Origin: an uncultured Prevotellaceae bacterium
Lineage (GTDB): Bacteria > Bacteroidota > Bacteroidia > Bacteroidales > Muribaculaceae
Assembly (NCBI GenBank): GCA_905207705.1
Contig: CAJLMA010000005.1
Span: forward strand, 1 to 64,000
Length of the DNA stretch: 64,000 bases
Direction of reading: 5' to 3'
A program made the position numbers and the translations under genes. Shown here piece after piece: positions 9,560 to 18,392 of the stretch (the stretch's first letter is position 1; each line of letters opens with the position of its first letter). Below the pieces are notes generated by a model, which was not told where the DNA came from, did not search any database, and saw only the letters and a program-made list of their open reading frames with translations.

Positions 9560-9580
9560 TAGGTTGCGAGTTGTAAAAAT

Positions 9581-9620
9581 AACGCCGAGAGATACTTGCA
9601 TGGTATCTTCGGCGTTTTTT
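9581..9620. terminator. Bidirectional terminator between M16 peptidase and PAP2 gene
   Basis: Stem AACGCCGA...GATAC / GTATC...TCGGCGTT with one bulged base, then TTTTTTTATAT on the plus strand. On the minus strand the other side also gives a T-rich tail (TTATTTTTACAA). It serves two converging genes. Confidence 0.85.
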
Positions 9621-9625
9621 TATAT

Positions 9626-10846
9626 TTAGAAGTTGATTGAGGTTGCCCCTCCTATTACAATTGATTGTGCGATTCGGTCATTGCCGGGAACAAAAGAACC
9701 AGTAAAACCGTAATCGCAAAATATCCTTGCGCCAAAATTCTCGGTAGACTTGAAAGAAATAGACAGCCCTGTTTCAAATCCCGGAGCAGACTTGCCTCCA
9801 ATTGTATAATCGGTCAAGGCGCATTCTCCATAATAATTGTATCCGGCTGTTATTTTAGCTCCTATGCCAAGCCTTGCGAACACCGGGTATGAGAAATATG
9901 CTCCGCAGTATAGCCGTCCTGCCTTCATGGGCTTTTGGGCAAGATTGCCATTGTATTTTACAGGCATGACTGAAATACCTGTGTTCCCGCCAATTCCTAT
10001 ATAGGAATTGAAAAAATAAGCTCCTTGAATGCCGGTATTTGCGCCGGTCGACAATTCAACTTTCCCTCCCGGAAAGGTGTAATTGGTGAGCGACAGTCTC
10101 ATGCCGATGTCGACTGACAAGAACGATGGGGAATCCCATCGGCAGAAATCTTGGGCGGAGAAGTATTCAGAAATCCCTTTCTCCTTAAAAATAATGTCAC
10201 CGATGAAATATCCCAATTCGGTTGACAGGACACCGATGCCTGCCCCAACGAGAATGTCGCTCATCCAGTGCCTGTTGTGTATAATGCGGCTGGTAGCTGT
10301 CGTTGCAGCGACGGCGTATCCTCCGAAACTTATCCAGGGGCTTATGTGCCCATATTCTTTGTGCAGCATCGTGGCCATCATGTATGAGACAGCCGCGTGT
10401 CCTGAAGGGAATGAGCGGTCATCCTCTCCGTCGGGACGCATTTCATTTACTGCTCGTTTAAGATTTTCTGATACCCCTATCATGATTACAGCCGAGAATG
10501 CATCCGACACGAGCAGGCGAGGCCAAGAGCTACGACTTTCCACGCCGGCAATCTTCATTGCGAGCAATGCCACTCCCGGTGTATATTGCAAGTAGTCTTC
10601 AAATTGAGTGTCGTAATGCTTGGCAAATGTCGTGGGCGAATCCTTCAAATTGCGGTCGGCTCCATATATGGCCATTCCTCCAATTAACATCGGAGTTCCG
10701 GCATATAGGGCATTAAAAGTTTTGGAACCGGCAATTTTGTCGAATTTGTCGGGTTGGGCTTGAAGCGTGTCGCACCGTACGGAGGCAAACGACTGCGCTA
10801 ATGTAGATATAGTGAAGAGCAGTGTTATTATCGCAATTTTCATCAT
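9626..10846 (-). CDS. PAP2-family membrane phosphatase with C-terminal beta-barrel-like domain
   Basis: A 406-residue protein. A signal peptide (MMKIAIITLLFTISTLAQSF) precedes a PAP2 lipid-phosphatase domain with all three motifs: KRAVNEMRP, FPSGHA, and SRIIHNRHWMSD. It probably dephosphorylates a polyprenyl or phospholipid phosphate at the periplasmic face. The last 150 or so residues alternate aromatic and Gly residues (YFNSYIGIGGNTGISVM, GARIFCDYGFTG) and end in a hydrophobic strand with INF, like an outer-membrane barrel segment. ATG 10846 is chosen because a -7 box lies at 10862-10869; a longer TTG reading would overlap the promoter. It is transcribed alone. Confidence 0.85.
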   Translation of the reverse strand: MMKIAIITLLFTISTLAQSFASVRCDTLQAQPDKFDKIAGSKTFNALYAGTPMLIGGMAIYGADRNLKDSPTTFAKHYDTQFEDYLQYTPGVALLAMKIAGVESRSSWPRLLVSDAFSAVIMIGVSENLKRAVNEMRPDGEDDRSFPSGHAAVSYMMATMLHKEYGHISPWISFGGYAVAATTATSRIIHNRHWMSDILVGAGIGVLSTELGYFIGDIIFKEKGISEYFSAQDFCRWDSPSFLSVDIGMRLSLTNYTFPGGKVELSTGANTGIQGAYFFNSYIGIGGNTGISVMPVKYNGNLAQKPMKAGRLYCGAYFSYPVFARLGIGAKITAGYNYYGECALTDYTIGGKSAPGFETGLSISFKSTENFGARIFCDYGFTGSFVPGNDRIAQSIVIGGATSINF

Positions 10847-10861
10847 CGTGGCTTGTTTGTG

Positions 10862-10869
10862 CAAATATA
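10862..10869 (-). promoter_or_regulatory. -7 promoter box for the PAP2 gene
   Basis: Minus-strand TATATTTG fits TAnnTTTG. The predicted leader is about 12 nt, which fixes the start at ATG 10846. No TTG -33 box at 19-21 bp. Confidence 0.6.
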
Positions 10870-10959
10870 GCTAATTATTGCCTACCGATGTGAATTTTGG
10901 AGCCTGTAATGATTGGAATGGCAGTTACCGTGTGTGGGTAGTGGAGGAAAGGTACTTGA

Positions 10960-11793
10960 TTAGTCGACTGCCTGCATGGTGGCGTTGTCGGTTGTTTCGA
11001 CCGGTTGCTCTTCATCCTGTTGCAACTTCCATGATGCAAAAATTTCTTCCCTGAATTGGGCGTTTGTCGACACACGGTGGTAAGCTATCTTTGATGCAAT
11101 TTGGTGTGACTCCTTTTTGGTGTATCCCGACGCTTCTGAAGCAAGGATGTCGCCAATGAATACGGCCGACTTGAAAACAGGACTGTTATGGTCGTCATTG
11201 GATGTTTCTAAGAGGTCAAATCGTATAGGAATGTGGTATTTTTGCCCCCATTCGATGAGCCGCGATTTAAAATTGATTTCGGTTCTTGCTATTGAGCTGA
11301 TGTTGATATAAGGCTTAACGATGCGTTTCTCGACAAATTGCTTGCACTTGTCGTAGCCGCGATCGAGGTAAACGGCTCCTACAAGTGCTTCCACGGCATT
11401 GCCATAAATGTAGGAGTTGTGTGACAGCGTGTGTGATGCCGACCTTACGACTGCTTCTAGGCCGAGACTTATGCCTATTTTGTTGAGGGTTTCGCGTTTT
11501 ACGATTTTTGAACGAGTGCTGGTCAAGAACCCTTCCCGCTTGTGCGGAAACATGCGGTAAAGCATGTCGGCGATTATTGCGTCGAGTATAGCGTCGCCGA
11601 GATATTCAAGTCGCTCATTGTTGGCGTAAGTGCCGTTCCCGAGTTTTACCGGCAGTGAGCGGTGTACAAACGCGAGGTGATATAATTTAATATCTCCGGG
11701 ATAAAAGCCGAGAAGGTTAAAACAAAAAGCATAAAACTCCCTTTCTTTAGTGAAAAGGAGTTTTATGCGTGATAAGATATTGCAACTAAGCAC
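10960..11793 (-). CDS. rnc: Ribonuclease III
   Basis: A 277-residue double-strand RNA endonuclease for rRNA and mRNA processing. The catalytic signature NNERLEYLGDAILDAIIAD is at about residue 58-76, followed by REGFLTSTRSKIV. A dsRNA-binding domain occupies about 175-250 (FKSRLIEWGQKYHIPIRFD, then SASGYTKK-type alpha-beta end). Length is slightly above E. coli Rnc because of an N-terminal helix (KLLFTKEREFYAFCFNLLGF) typical of Bacteroidetes. Translation starts at a GTG (11793); no in-frame ATG lies near. It is the third gene of acpP-fabF-rnc, 16 bases after fabF. Confidence 0.93.
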   Translation of the reverse strand: MLSCNILSRIKLLFTKEREFYAFCFNLLGFYPGDIKLYHLAFVHRSLPVKLGNGTYANNERLEYLGDAILDAIIADMLYRMFPHKREGFLTSTRSKIVKRETLNKIGISLGLEAVVRSASHTLSHNSYIYGNAVEALVGAVYLDRGYDKCKQFVEKRIVKPYINISSIARTEINFKSRLIEWGQKYHIPIRFDLLETSNDDHNSPVFKSAVFIGDILASEASGYTKKESHQIASKIAYHRVSTNAQFREEIFASWKLQQDEEQPVETTDNATMQAVD

Positions 11794-11809
11794 AGAAATA
11801 TGAATTTAA

Positions 11810-13072
11810 TTATTCGGCATATTTCTTGACAATCATGCTCGCATTGTGTCCGCCAAATCCAAATGTGTTGGAAAGAGCGACATTAATGTCACGTTTCTGA
11901 GCTTTGTTAAATGTAAAGTTCAACTTATAGTCGATTTCCGGATCCAAGTCATCCTCGGCATGGTTGATTGTAGGAGGCACGATGCCATCGGTGATGGCTT
12001 TGATGCAGAATAGGATTTCGAGGGCTCCTGTTGCGCCGAGCAAGTGTCCTGTCATTGATTTGGTAGAACTGATGCTCAATTTGTAGGCGTCTTCACCCCA
12101 AACTTCCTTAATTGCCTTAACTTCCGACAAGTCACCTACGGGAGTCGATGTTCCGTGCAAGTTGATATAGTCAACTTCTGCCGGTTTCAATCCGGCATCC
12201 TTCAATGCGTTGCTCATCACTAATTTAGCACCCAATCCTTCGGGATGGCTTGCGGTGATGTGATAAGCATCGGCCGACATTCCACCACCGATAACTTCGG
12301 CGTAAATTTTTGCGCCACGAGCTTTGGCGTGTTCCAATTCTTCAAGGATGAGGCAAGCAGAACCTTCTCCGATGACGAATCCGTCACGCGAGCCGCTGAA
12401 TGGGCGAGAAGCGGTTTCGGGGCTGTCGTTGCGCGTCGAAAGGGCGTGCATCGAGTTGAAACCTCCCACACCTGCAGGATAAATGGCTGCTTCAGAACCT
12501 CCGCTGACGATAGCGTCGGCCATTCCAAGTCGAATATAATTGAACGCGTCGATCAAGGCATTTGTTGATGATGCGCAAGCTGAGACGATACCAAAGTTTG
12601 GACCACGGAAGCCGTATTCCATTGAGATGTGTCCTGCAGCGATGTCGGCAATCATCTTCGGGATGAAGAATGGATTGTATTTAGGACCATCGGCAGCATG
12701 CAATGCATAGTATCCGGCTTCTTCCTCAAATGTGTGCAGACCTCCGATACCCGACGAGAAGATGACACCTACGCGGTCGCCGTTTATGCCTTCGCCGTTG
12801 AGCTTGGCATCTTCGACTGCCTGTTTTGCTGCCACCAATGCGTATTGGGCGTAAAGATCCAAGGTGCGGAGTTTCTTACGGTCGAAATATTCGGCACCGT
12901 TGAAACCCTTCACCTCGCACGCAAATTTGGTCTTAAACAATGATGCGTCGAAATGTGTAATAGGTCCCGCGCCGCTTACTCCTGCAACGGCATTCTGCCA
13001 TGCAGTTTCCACGTCATTGCCTATCGGAGTGATGGCTCCAAGACCTGTTACTACAACTCGTTTTAACTCCAT
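11810..13072 (-). CDS. fabF: Beta-ketoacyl-ACP synthase II
   Basis: A 420-residue condensing enzyme of type II fatty-acid synthesis, which elongates acyl-ACP with malonyl-ACP. The active-site Cys is in VSACASSTNALIDA near residue 165, and the two His are in HGTSTPVGD (about 307) and GHLLGATGA (about 345). The N-terminal RVVVTGLGAITPIGNDV and C-terminal NTFGFGGHNAS are diagnostic. acpP lies 24 bases upstream and rnc 16 bases downstream, a conserved bacterial cluster. Confidence 0.96.
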   Translation of the reverse strand: MELKRVVVTGLGAITPIGNDVETAWQNAVAGVSGAGPITHFDASLFKTKFACEVKGFNGAEYFDRKKLRTLDLYAQYALVAAKQAVEDAKLNGEGINGDRVGVIFSSGIGGLHTFEEEAGYYALHAADGPKYNPFFIPKMIADIAAGHISMEYGFRGPNFGIVSACASSTNALIDAFNYIRLGMADAIVSGGSEAAIYPAGVGGFNSMHALSTRNDSPETASRPFSGSRDGFVIGEGSACLILEELEHAKARGAKIYAEVIGGGMSADAYHITASHPEGLGAKLVMSNALKDAGLKPAEVDYINLHGTSTPVGDLSEVKAIKEVWGEDAYKLSISSTKSMTGHLLGATGALEILFCIKAITDGIVPPTINHAEDDLDPEIDYKLNFTFNKAQKRDINVALSNTFGFGGHNASMIVKKYAE

Positions 13073-13096
13073 TATTAAATTTTGAAAGTTCTTTTT

Positions 13097-13336
13097 TTAT
13101 TTGTTGGTTTCGGCTTCGATATAGGAGATTGCATCGCCTACTTTTGTGATGCCTTCTGCTTTGTCGTCAGGGATTGTGATTCCGAATTCTTTTTCGAATT
13201 CCATGATCAACTCAACTGTGTCAAGTGAATCAGCTCCAAGGTCTTGAGCAAATGTAGCTTCTGGTGTTACTTCTGATTCGTTTACTCCAAGTTTTTCTAC
13301 AATTATTGCTTTTACTTTTTCTGCAACTTCAGACAT
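13097..13336 (-). CDS. acpP: Acyl carrier protein
   Basis: A 79-residue acidic four-helix carrier. Ser37 in GADSLDTVEL is the 4'-phosphopantetheine site. It supplies acyl chains to FabF, encoded 24 bases downstream. Length and sequence are canonical. A minus-strand -7 box at 13628-13635 would give a leader near 290 nt; a weaker element (TTACTTTG) lies closer, around 13393-13400. Confidence 0.96.
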   Translation of the reverse strand: MSEVAEKVKAIIVEKLGVNESEVTPEATFAQDLGADSLDTVELIMEFEKEFGITIPDDKAEGITKVGDAISYIEAETNK

Positions 13337-13627
13337 AATAATTAAGTTTTAATAGTTATAATTTGGATATATAATGTATTTTCGCGGCACAAAGTAAGCA
13401 ATTTTAATTCAGATATGAAAAAAATCCACCCTATAAATTGATTTCCATCGCACATTTTTGTATATTATGTGCAAAAATCGGGTCAATTTACGGCTTTTTT
13501 GTCTCAATCCTATAATTGCTCAATCTATTGTGTTTGAGCCTGATTGTTGACAATCGCGGCTCTTGTTGTTTTGGCTTGTGCCTTACGGACTTATGCCCTT
13601 CATGGCGGCACAATGCATTAATTGGCG

Positions 13628-13635
13628 CAAATATA
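13628..13635 (-). promoter_or_regulatory. Candidate distal -7 box toward acpP
   Basis: Minus-strand TATATTTG followed by CG. It points to acpP, 290 bases away. No -33 box at the usual spacing. Confidence 0.4.
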
Positions 13636-13689
13636 CTAAATTAATATTAAACATTAGTCCGTTTGGGTGAAAAAGTGATAAAAAAATCA

Positions 13690-13697
13690 TATCTTTG
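13690..13697 (+). promoter_or_regulatory. -7 promoter box for the RsiV-like lipoprotein gene
   Basis: TATCTTTG fits TAnnTTTG. A TTTG at 13662-13665 is a possible -33 element, but the spacing of 24 bp is long. The leader is about 105 nt and contains the hairpin at 13725-13744. Confidence 0.55.
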
Positions 13698-13724
13698 GAA
13701 ATGCAGGTCGTGCCGTGGCTATAT

Positions 13725-13750
13725 CGGGAGCGAATAATGCTCCGTTTTTC
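13725..13750 (+). terminator. Possible attenuator hairpin in the leader of the RsiV-like gene
   Basis: CGGGAGC-GAATAAT-GCTCCG followed by TTTTTC, between the -7 box and the start codon. A short stem with a modest T tract. Confidence 0.35.
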
Positions 13751-13805
13751 ATGTTGGCCGGCACGGTCATGACATTATATTAATGTGTAAAATATTGAGT
13801 TTGCA

Positions 13806-14648
13806 ATGAAGAAATTGGCATGGATGTTTGTGGCATCGGCTTTAATGGTATTGCCTATGTCTTGTACAGGCGGGAAAAATGAGGGCGAGCAGGATGAAGA
13901 GGGCGTGAGTTTTGTATTGAAATCGGGTGAGTCGATGTTTGAATGTGTCGGTGACACGCTTTTCGGAGAAGATGTGGCTGTGTATTCGGCTGTTTCTGCA
14001 TCTGTGATGTGGCCCGTCGCCGTGCAAGGCAACGATGTGAAGTGCCTTCAAGATTCACTGCTGTCGATGTGCTTTGGCAAGGAAGCGGTGGGTAAACTGC
14101 CCGAAGTTGCTTTGGAAAATTATTTGGCCGATGCTCCGCATACAGACATGTCGGAGTTGAAACCTGTCGACTCCATCCCGTCCGGCGGCGAAGCGAGGAT
14201 ATTTTCAAGAGAAGTCGAGGCTTCCATATTGTCGCTCAATGAGGATTGGCTTGTTTATAAAATATACAATTGTATGTATGAAGGTGGGGCGCATCCGTTG
14301 TATTTCACGACATTTGTAAATTACGACATAAAGAACGGGCGTGTGGCATGCCTCGACGATTTGTTCAAGCCGGGTACCGATGCCGAAGTGGTCTATGCCA
14401 TAAAGGCTAATCTGTATGGGCGTTATCGCGCTGCAAATGACGCGGAGCTCGCAGAATATTCGGGTATAAATGTTGAAGAATTGCATGTTTCGCCTACATT
14501 TTACATTGTTGACGGTTATGTGGTGTTCCATTACAATCCTTATGAAGTGGGTCCTTGGGTCATAGGCGAGATAGAAGTGCCTGTGCCGGTATACCAGCTT
14601 GATGGCTTGTTGACCGATGAAGCGGCTCAAAGCATGCTTGGCTTCTGA
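13806..14648 (+). CDS. RsiV/DUF3298-like lipoprotein
   Basis: A 280-residue lipoprotein. The signal ends in LPMSCTGGK, with the Cys at about residue 19 as lipidation site. The C-terminal half matches the DUF3298/RsiV pattern: YEGGAHPLYFTTFVNYD, then NGRVACLDDLFKPG, then VVFHYNPYEVGPW. In Firmicutes this domain occurs in an anti-sigma factor that binds lysozyme. Here there is no transmembrane anti-sigma region and no sigma factor nearby, so only the extracellular domain is shared. Role is unknown; a periplasmic or surface-binding protein is likely. It has its own promoter. Confidence 0.75.
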   Translation: MKKLAWMFVASALMVLPMSCTGGKNEGEQDEEGVSFVLKSGESMFECVGDTLFGEDVAVYSAVSASVMWPVAVQGNDVKCLQDSLLSMCFGKEAVGKLPEVALENYLADAPHTDMSELKPVDSIPSGGEARIFSREVEASILSLNEDWLVYKIYNCMYEGGAHPLYFTTFVNYDIKNGRVACLDDLFKPGTDAEVVYAIKANLYGRYRAANDAELAEYSGINVEELHVSPTFYIVDGYVVFHYNPYEVGPWVIGEIEVPVPVYQLDGLLTDEAAQSMLGF

Positions 14649-14811
14649 TGGATGGGGCAAGAAAGACTGAGGTTAGACATTGGCAGACGTCAAAACGCTG
14701 TTTTTGCCTGTCTTTACGTTCTCTTTACACGATATTTTTATAAGATGGGCCTCGTTTCGGCAATATGAAAAAATGAACGAGTTCTTTTTTCATATTGCGC
14801 TCAACTTGCAC

Positions 14812-14819
14812 TATCTTTG
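14812..14819 (+). promoter_or_regulatory. -7 promoter box for the aminotransferase
   Basis: TATCTTTG followed by C, 38 bases before the ATG at 14858. No exact TTG -33 box at 19-21 bp. Confidence 0.55.
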
Positions 14820-14857
14820 CACTTTGAAATGATAAAATTGACAACACGATTATAATT

Positions 14858-16051
14858 ATGGCACAGATTTCAAACAGGATTCAAGCGTTGTCGCCTTCGG
14901 CCACGTTGGCGATGTCGCAGAAAAGCAATGAGCTTAAGGCTCAAGGTGTGGACGTGATAAATCTGTCGGTGGGAGAACCCGACTTTTTCACTCCCGATCA
15001 CATAAAGGAAGCGGCCAAGCGCGCCATCGACGAAAATTATTCGTTCTATACGCCTGTGCCCGGATATTTGTCGCTTCGCAAGGCAATATGCGGCAAGTTG
15101 CTGCGTGAAAACAATCTCCATTTCACTCCGGAACAAATCATCGTTTCGAATGGTGCCAAGCAATCGTTGTGCAACTGCATCCTTTCGTTGGTGAATCCGG
15201 GTGACGAGGTGGTCATTCCTACTCCGGCGTGGGTTAGCTATGTTGAGATGGTGAAGCTTGCCGAGGGAAAATGCGTGCTCGTTCCTGCTACAGTGGAGCA
15301 GAATTTTAAAATTACTCCTAAGCAGTTGAGCGATGCCATAACGCCAAATACAAAAATGATAATCTTGTGCTCGCCGTCCAACCCGACAGGCAGCGTTTAT
15401 TCAAAGGAAGAGTTGAAAGAGCTTGCCGATGTGCTTGCCGCTCATCCCGACATAATAATCCTTGCCGATGAAATATATGAACACATTAACTATACCGGCG
15501 AGTTCAATTCTATTTCTCAATTTGAAAATGTGCGCGACCGCGTGGTTATCGTTAATGGCGTATCTAAGGCTTATGCCATGACGGGATGGAGAATCGGATT
15601 TATAGCAGCCCCGTTGTGGATTGCCAAGGCCAACAGCAAGTTGCAGAGCCAATATACGTCGGGATGCTCGTCTATAGCTCAAAAGGCTGCCGAAGAGGCT
15701 TATAACGGTCCGCAAGATTGCGTTAAGGAGATGCGTAAGGCATTTGAGCGTCGTCGCGACTTGATTGTGTCGTTGCTCAAGGAGATTCCGGGCTTGAAGA
15801 TCAACCATCCGGAAGGCGCATTTTATATTTTCCCGGAGGTCTCGGCCTATTTCGGAAAGTCTTATGGGAAATATACAATCAACAGCTCCAACGACCTTGC
15901 CATGTACCTCCTTGAAGAGGCTCATGTCGCAACCGTCGATGGTGAGGCTTTCTGCGCTCCCGGATACATACGCTTGAGTTATGCCACAAGCGACGACAAC
16001 ATCCGTGAAGCAGCCAAACGCATAGCGGAGGCTTTGTCTAAGTTGAAATAA
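14858..16051 (+). CDS. Class I pyridoxal-phosphate aminotransferase, aspartate-aminotransferase type
   Basis: A 397-residue cytoplasmic PLP enzyme that transfers amino groups, probably between aspartate and 2-oxoglutarate. The PLP lysine is in NGVSKAYAMTGWRIG near residue 235. Other family marks are LSVGEPDFFTPDHIKEA, the cofactor-binding NGAKQSLCN and PTPAWVSY, CSPSNPTGSVYS, and LADEIYEHINY. The C-terminal Arg in PGYIRLSYA binds the substrate carboxylate. Length is normal for the 1-beta (thermophilic-type) AspAT. Transcribed alone from a -7 box at 14812. Confidence 0.93.
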   Translation: MAQISNRIQALSPSATLAMSQKSNELKAQGVDVINLSVGEPDFFTPDHIKEAAKRAIDENYSFYTPVPGYLSLRKAICGKLLRENNLHFTPEQIIVSNGAKQSLCNCILSLVNPGDEVVIPTPAWVSYVEMVKLAEGKCVLVPATVEQNFKITPKQLSDAITPNTKMIILCSPSNPTGSVYSKEELKELADVLAAHPDIIILADEIYEHINYTGEFNSISQFENVRDRVVIVNGVSKAYAMTGWRIGFIAAPLWIAKANSKLQSQYTSGCSSIAQKAAEEAYNGPQDCVKEMRKAFERRRDLIVSLLKEIPGLKINHPEGAFYIFPEVSAYFGKSYGKYTINSSNDLAMYLLEEAHVATVDGEAFCAPGYIRLSYATSDDNIREAAKRIAEALSKLK

Positions 16052-16104
16052 AATTTGTTCGTTCCCGGGTACATTGGTGTCCGGGTTAAATTGAAATAGC
16101 GGGT

Positions 16105-16169
16105 CATGGCGCATTTAAGCCTGCGGCTGTCATGAAAATTATACGGCAGTGCGGCAAGAATGCGCCATG
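16105..16169 (+). terminator. Structured 3' region after the aminotransferase
   Basis: Perfect 10-bp arms CATGGCGCAT / ATGCGCCATG enclose 45 bases that can partly pair again (GCCTGCGGCTGT with ACGGCAGTGCGGC). A short CTCGTTTTGC follows. It may be a terminator or part of a stable small RNA. Confidence 0.4.
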
Positions 16170-16405
16170 GCTCGTTTTGCATTGTTAAATACAGATGCGT
16201 TGGGATGTTTGATTGATGTTTATGTGTGTTAATAATAGATATTGAAAGTTAATTATTTTGTTCTGCAGACAAAGAAGTTGGTGTCCGTATATTATTGATT
16301 AATATGTTATTAATGTTGTAGAATACAATAATTTCAATGGATGTAATGCAGCTTTATGTGTTTGCAATTGTTTAGTTAAAATATAGGCGAATGAAACATT
16401 TTGCG

Positions 16406-16413
16406 TACATTTG
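16406..16413 (+). promoter_or_regulatory. -7 promoter box for the NlpC/P60 gene
   Basis: TACATTTG, about 74 bases before ATG 16487. No clear -33 element. Confidence 0.5.
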
Positions 16414-16486
16414 TAGCATAAAACCATAATTTAGTCACGGGAATTAAGTTGTCTTGCATTGGTATGCAAGTTGCGGATTTACAATA

Positions 16487-17131
16487 ATGATAAAAACAAT
16501 AACTAAAATATTGGCATTTGTTGTTGTCGCTGTAATGGCGGCGACAGGGGCGAATGCGCAGGAATTGGCGGCTCGCAAGTACGGTACAGTGCTTGAGCAG
16601 CTCAGCCAATCATCGCTCTACAATCCTGTAGATCCTGAAATCGCGGCTGTCGTGGACTATGAAACCATGTTCAAAACATCATGTTTCTGGAGCGATGGCC
16701 TGACAGGAAGCAAGAAAGATGACATAAACAACGACAATGAGGAATTGATAGCCGCATTGCTCGACTATGCGTACGCATTTGAAGGAACCCGTTATCGTTA
16801 CGGAGGAAGTACGCCGAGAGGGTTCGATTGCTCGGGATTTACGAGCTACGTGTTCAAGAAATTCGGGTATGAACTGAACCGCACTTCGAGGCAACAGATA
16901 AACGACGGTGAGCTGGTGGAGCAAGATGCGTTGCAGCCCGGCGACCTCGTGTTCTTCAACGGTCGTGCGGTAAACAAGAGCATAGGACATGTGGGCATAG
17001 TGACCGAAGTCGACAGTGCCGGCTTCAGTTTCATCCATGCAAGTTCCAAGGGAGTGCGTGTCAGCAAGTATCCCGAAGAAAGATATTACCAAGTGCGCTA
17101 CATAGGTGCTTGCAGGCCTATTAACAAGTAA
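16487..17131 (+). CDS. NlpC/P60 family cell-wall hydrolase
   Basis: A 214-residue exported cysteine peptidase that probably cuts peptidoglycan stem peptides (gamma-D-Glu-diamino-acid bond). The signal peptide is MIKTITKILAFVVVAVMAAT, cleaved near ANAQE. The NlpC/P60 domain spans about 90-214: catalytic Cys in PRGFDCSGFTSYVF (about 113), the loop LQPGDLVFFNG, and His in IGHVGIVTE (about 167). ATG 16487 is chosen because the upstream in-frame TTG adds a tail that spoils the signal peptide. A strong terminator follows. Confidence 0.92.
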   Translation: MIKTITKILAFVVVAVMAATGANAQELAARKYGTVLEQLSQSSLYNPVDPEIAAVVDYETMFKTSCFWSDGLTGSKKDDINNDNEELIAALLDYAYAFEGTRYRYGGSTPRGFDCSGFTSYVFKKFGYELNRTSRQQINDGELVEQDALQPGDLVFFNGRAVNKSIGHVGIVTEVDSAGFSFIHASSKGVRVSKYPEERYYQVRYIGACRPINK

Positions 17132-17164
17132 TTATTGCAAAGTGATATAATAAATGAGTAATTG

Positions 17165-17192
17165 ACCGTCCTTTGGAATGCAAGAGGACGGT
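17165..17192 (+). terminator. Terminator of the NlpC/P60 gene
   Basis: Perfect stem ACCGTCCT / AGGACGGT with a 12-nt loop, then TGCTTATTTTTTAT. Confidence 0.8.
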
Positions 17193-17297
17193 TGCTTATT
17201 TTTTATAGGCCTGTATTCCTGCAATCTGTGTGATGGTGAAAAACATGGTGATGATAAGAAAAACTGTTAAAAAACGACAGGCAATTATTGAAATGAG

Positions 17298-17305
17298 TAA
17301 TTTTG
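17298..17305 (+). promoter_or_regulatory. -7 promoter box for the CDF transporter
   Basis: TAATTTTG, about 72 bases before ATG 17378. No -33 match. Confidence 0.45.
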
Positions 17306-17377
17306 TAAATTCTTAATGCGCTTATGGGCCGATAAGGTTGATAAGTGCGTGAGTTATTTAATTATAGCCAAAAGAAA

Positions 17378-18340
17378 ATGCAAGAGAAAAGTATTGAAGA
17401 ACGACACGAGGATGCCGAAATGCTGGCGCGTGCCAATGAGGCCAAGCGTTGTACTTGGGTCGGACTGGTGGTAAATGCCATCTTGTCTGCATTGAAAATA
17501 GTGGCTGGAATCGTAGGCCGTTCAGGAGCCATGATTGCGGACGGAATCCATTCAATTTCGGATTTCATTACCGACATAGTGGTTATTGTGTTTGTGGGCG
17601 TTACGGCTCGTGGCATCGACCATCGTTACCATTACGGGCACGGCAAGTTTGAAACGTTTGCAACGATGATAATTGCCGTGGTGCTTTTTTTCGTAGCTGT
17701 AGGGTTGTTCTGGAGCAGTGGAAACACAGTTATTGATTCTTTGTCGGGCAAAGAGATAGGAGCTCCCGGATATATCGCGCTTGTAATGGCGATAGTCTCG
17801 ATAATAGTAAAAGAGATTCTGTACAGATATACCGCCCATGTGGGCGAGACGATAAAGAGTATGGCACTCGTGGCTAATGCATGGCATCATCGCAGCGACG
17901 CTTTTTCGAGTATCGCCGCGTTGCTTGGCATAGCAGGCGCGATGTTCTTGTCGCCGCAATGGCGCATTCTCGACCCGATAGCCGCAATGGCGGTGAGCAT
18001 ATTCATCGCAGCGGTGGCTTACAGGTTGTTCCTGCCTGCCGTCAAGGAGCTGCTTGAGGTGTCATTGCCCGAAGACGAAATTCGCGGCATAGAGTCGGAA
18101 ATAAACAAGGTGCCGGGAGTGAAGGCGTTTCACAACTTGCGAACCCGTAAAAACGGCAACCGGTACATAATTGACCTTCATATAAAGGTTGACCCCGAAA
18201 TAAAGGTCGTTGCGGCGCACGACATTGCTACGGCAGTCGAGCACAGGTTGCAGGAGAAATACGAAGGTGCCATGGTGTATGTCCATATCGAGCCTTATCG
18301 CGGAGAAGAGGTGGACAGCGCGGGTAAGTGCAGTGATTGA
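17378..18340 (+). CDS. Cation diffusion facilitator (CDF) metal efflux transporter
   Basis: A 320-residue inner-membrane metal/proton antiporter, probably for Zn2+, Fe2+ or Mn2+. The first transmembrane segment begins at VGLVVNAILSALKIVAG. The metal site residues are in ADGIHSISDFITD (TM2) and AWHHRSDAFSSIAA (TM5). Six membrane spans are followed by a cytoplasmic ferredoxin-like domain (RTRKNGNRYIIDLHIKVDP, then AHDIATAVEHRL). The TM2 HxxxD-type site does not settle the metal. ATG 17378 is preferred to the GTG at 17345, whose extra residues are not typical. A stand-alone gene. Confidence 0.92.
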   Translation: MQEKSIEERHEDAEMLARANEAKRCTWVGLVVNAILSALKIVAGIVGRSGAMIADGIHSISDFITDIVVIVFVGVTARGIDHRYHYGHGKFETFATMIIAVVLFFVAVGLFWSSGNTVIDSLSGKEIGAPGYIALVMAIVSIIVKEILYRYTAHVGETIKSMALVANAWHHRSDAFSSIAALLGIAGAMFLSPQWRILDPIAAMAVSIFIAAVAYRLFLPAVKELLEVSLPEDEIRGIESEINKVPGVKAFHNLRTRKNGNRYIIDLHIKVDPEIKVVAAHDIATAVEHRLQEKYEGAMVYVHIEPYRGEEVDSAGKCSD

Positions 18341-18392
18341 CCTTGTGTGTCGAGCTTGCCATGCCCTGAAAGTGTAGATATAAATACTATAT

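Larger units (their letters stand above)
13337..13805. other. 469-base intergenic region between divergent acpP and RsiV-like gene
   Basis: No credible gene. It holds a minus-strand -7 box at 13628-13635, a plus-strand -7 box at 13690-13697, a small palindrome GATTGTTGACAATC near 13540, and a hairpin at 13725-13744. The 290 bases between the minus-strand box and acpP are unexplained and may be a long leader or a small RNA. Confidence 0.5.
16052..16486. other. 435-base intergenic region with two inverted repeats
   Basis: No gene. It contains a hairpin CCCGG / CCGGG (16064-16068 and 16081-16085), a perfect 10-bp repeat at 16105-16169, an AT-rich stretch with nothing recognisable (16200-16400), and the promoter of the NlpC/P60 gene. 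Confidence 0.55.
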
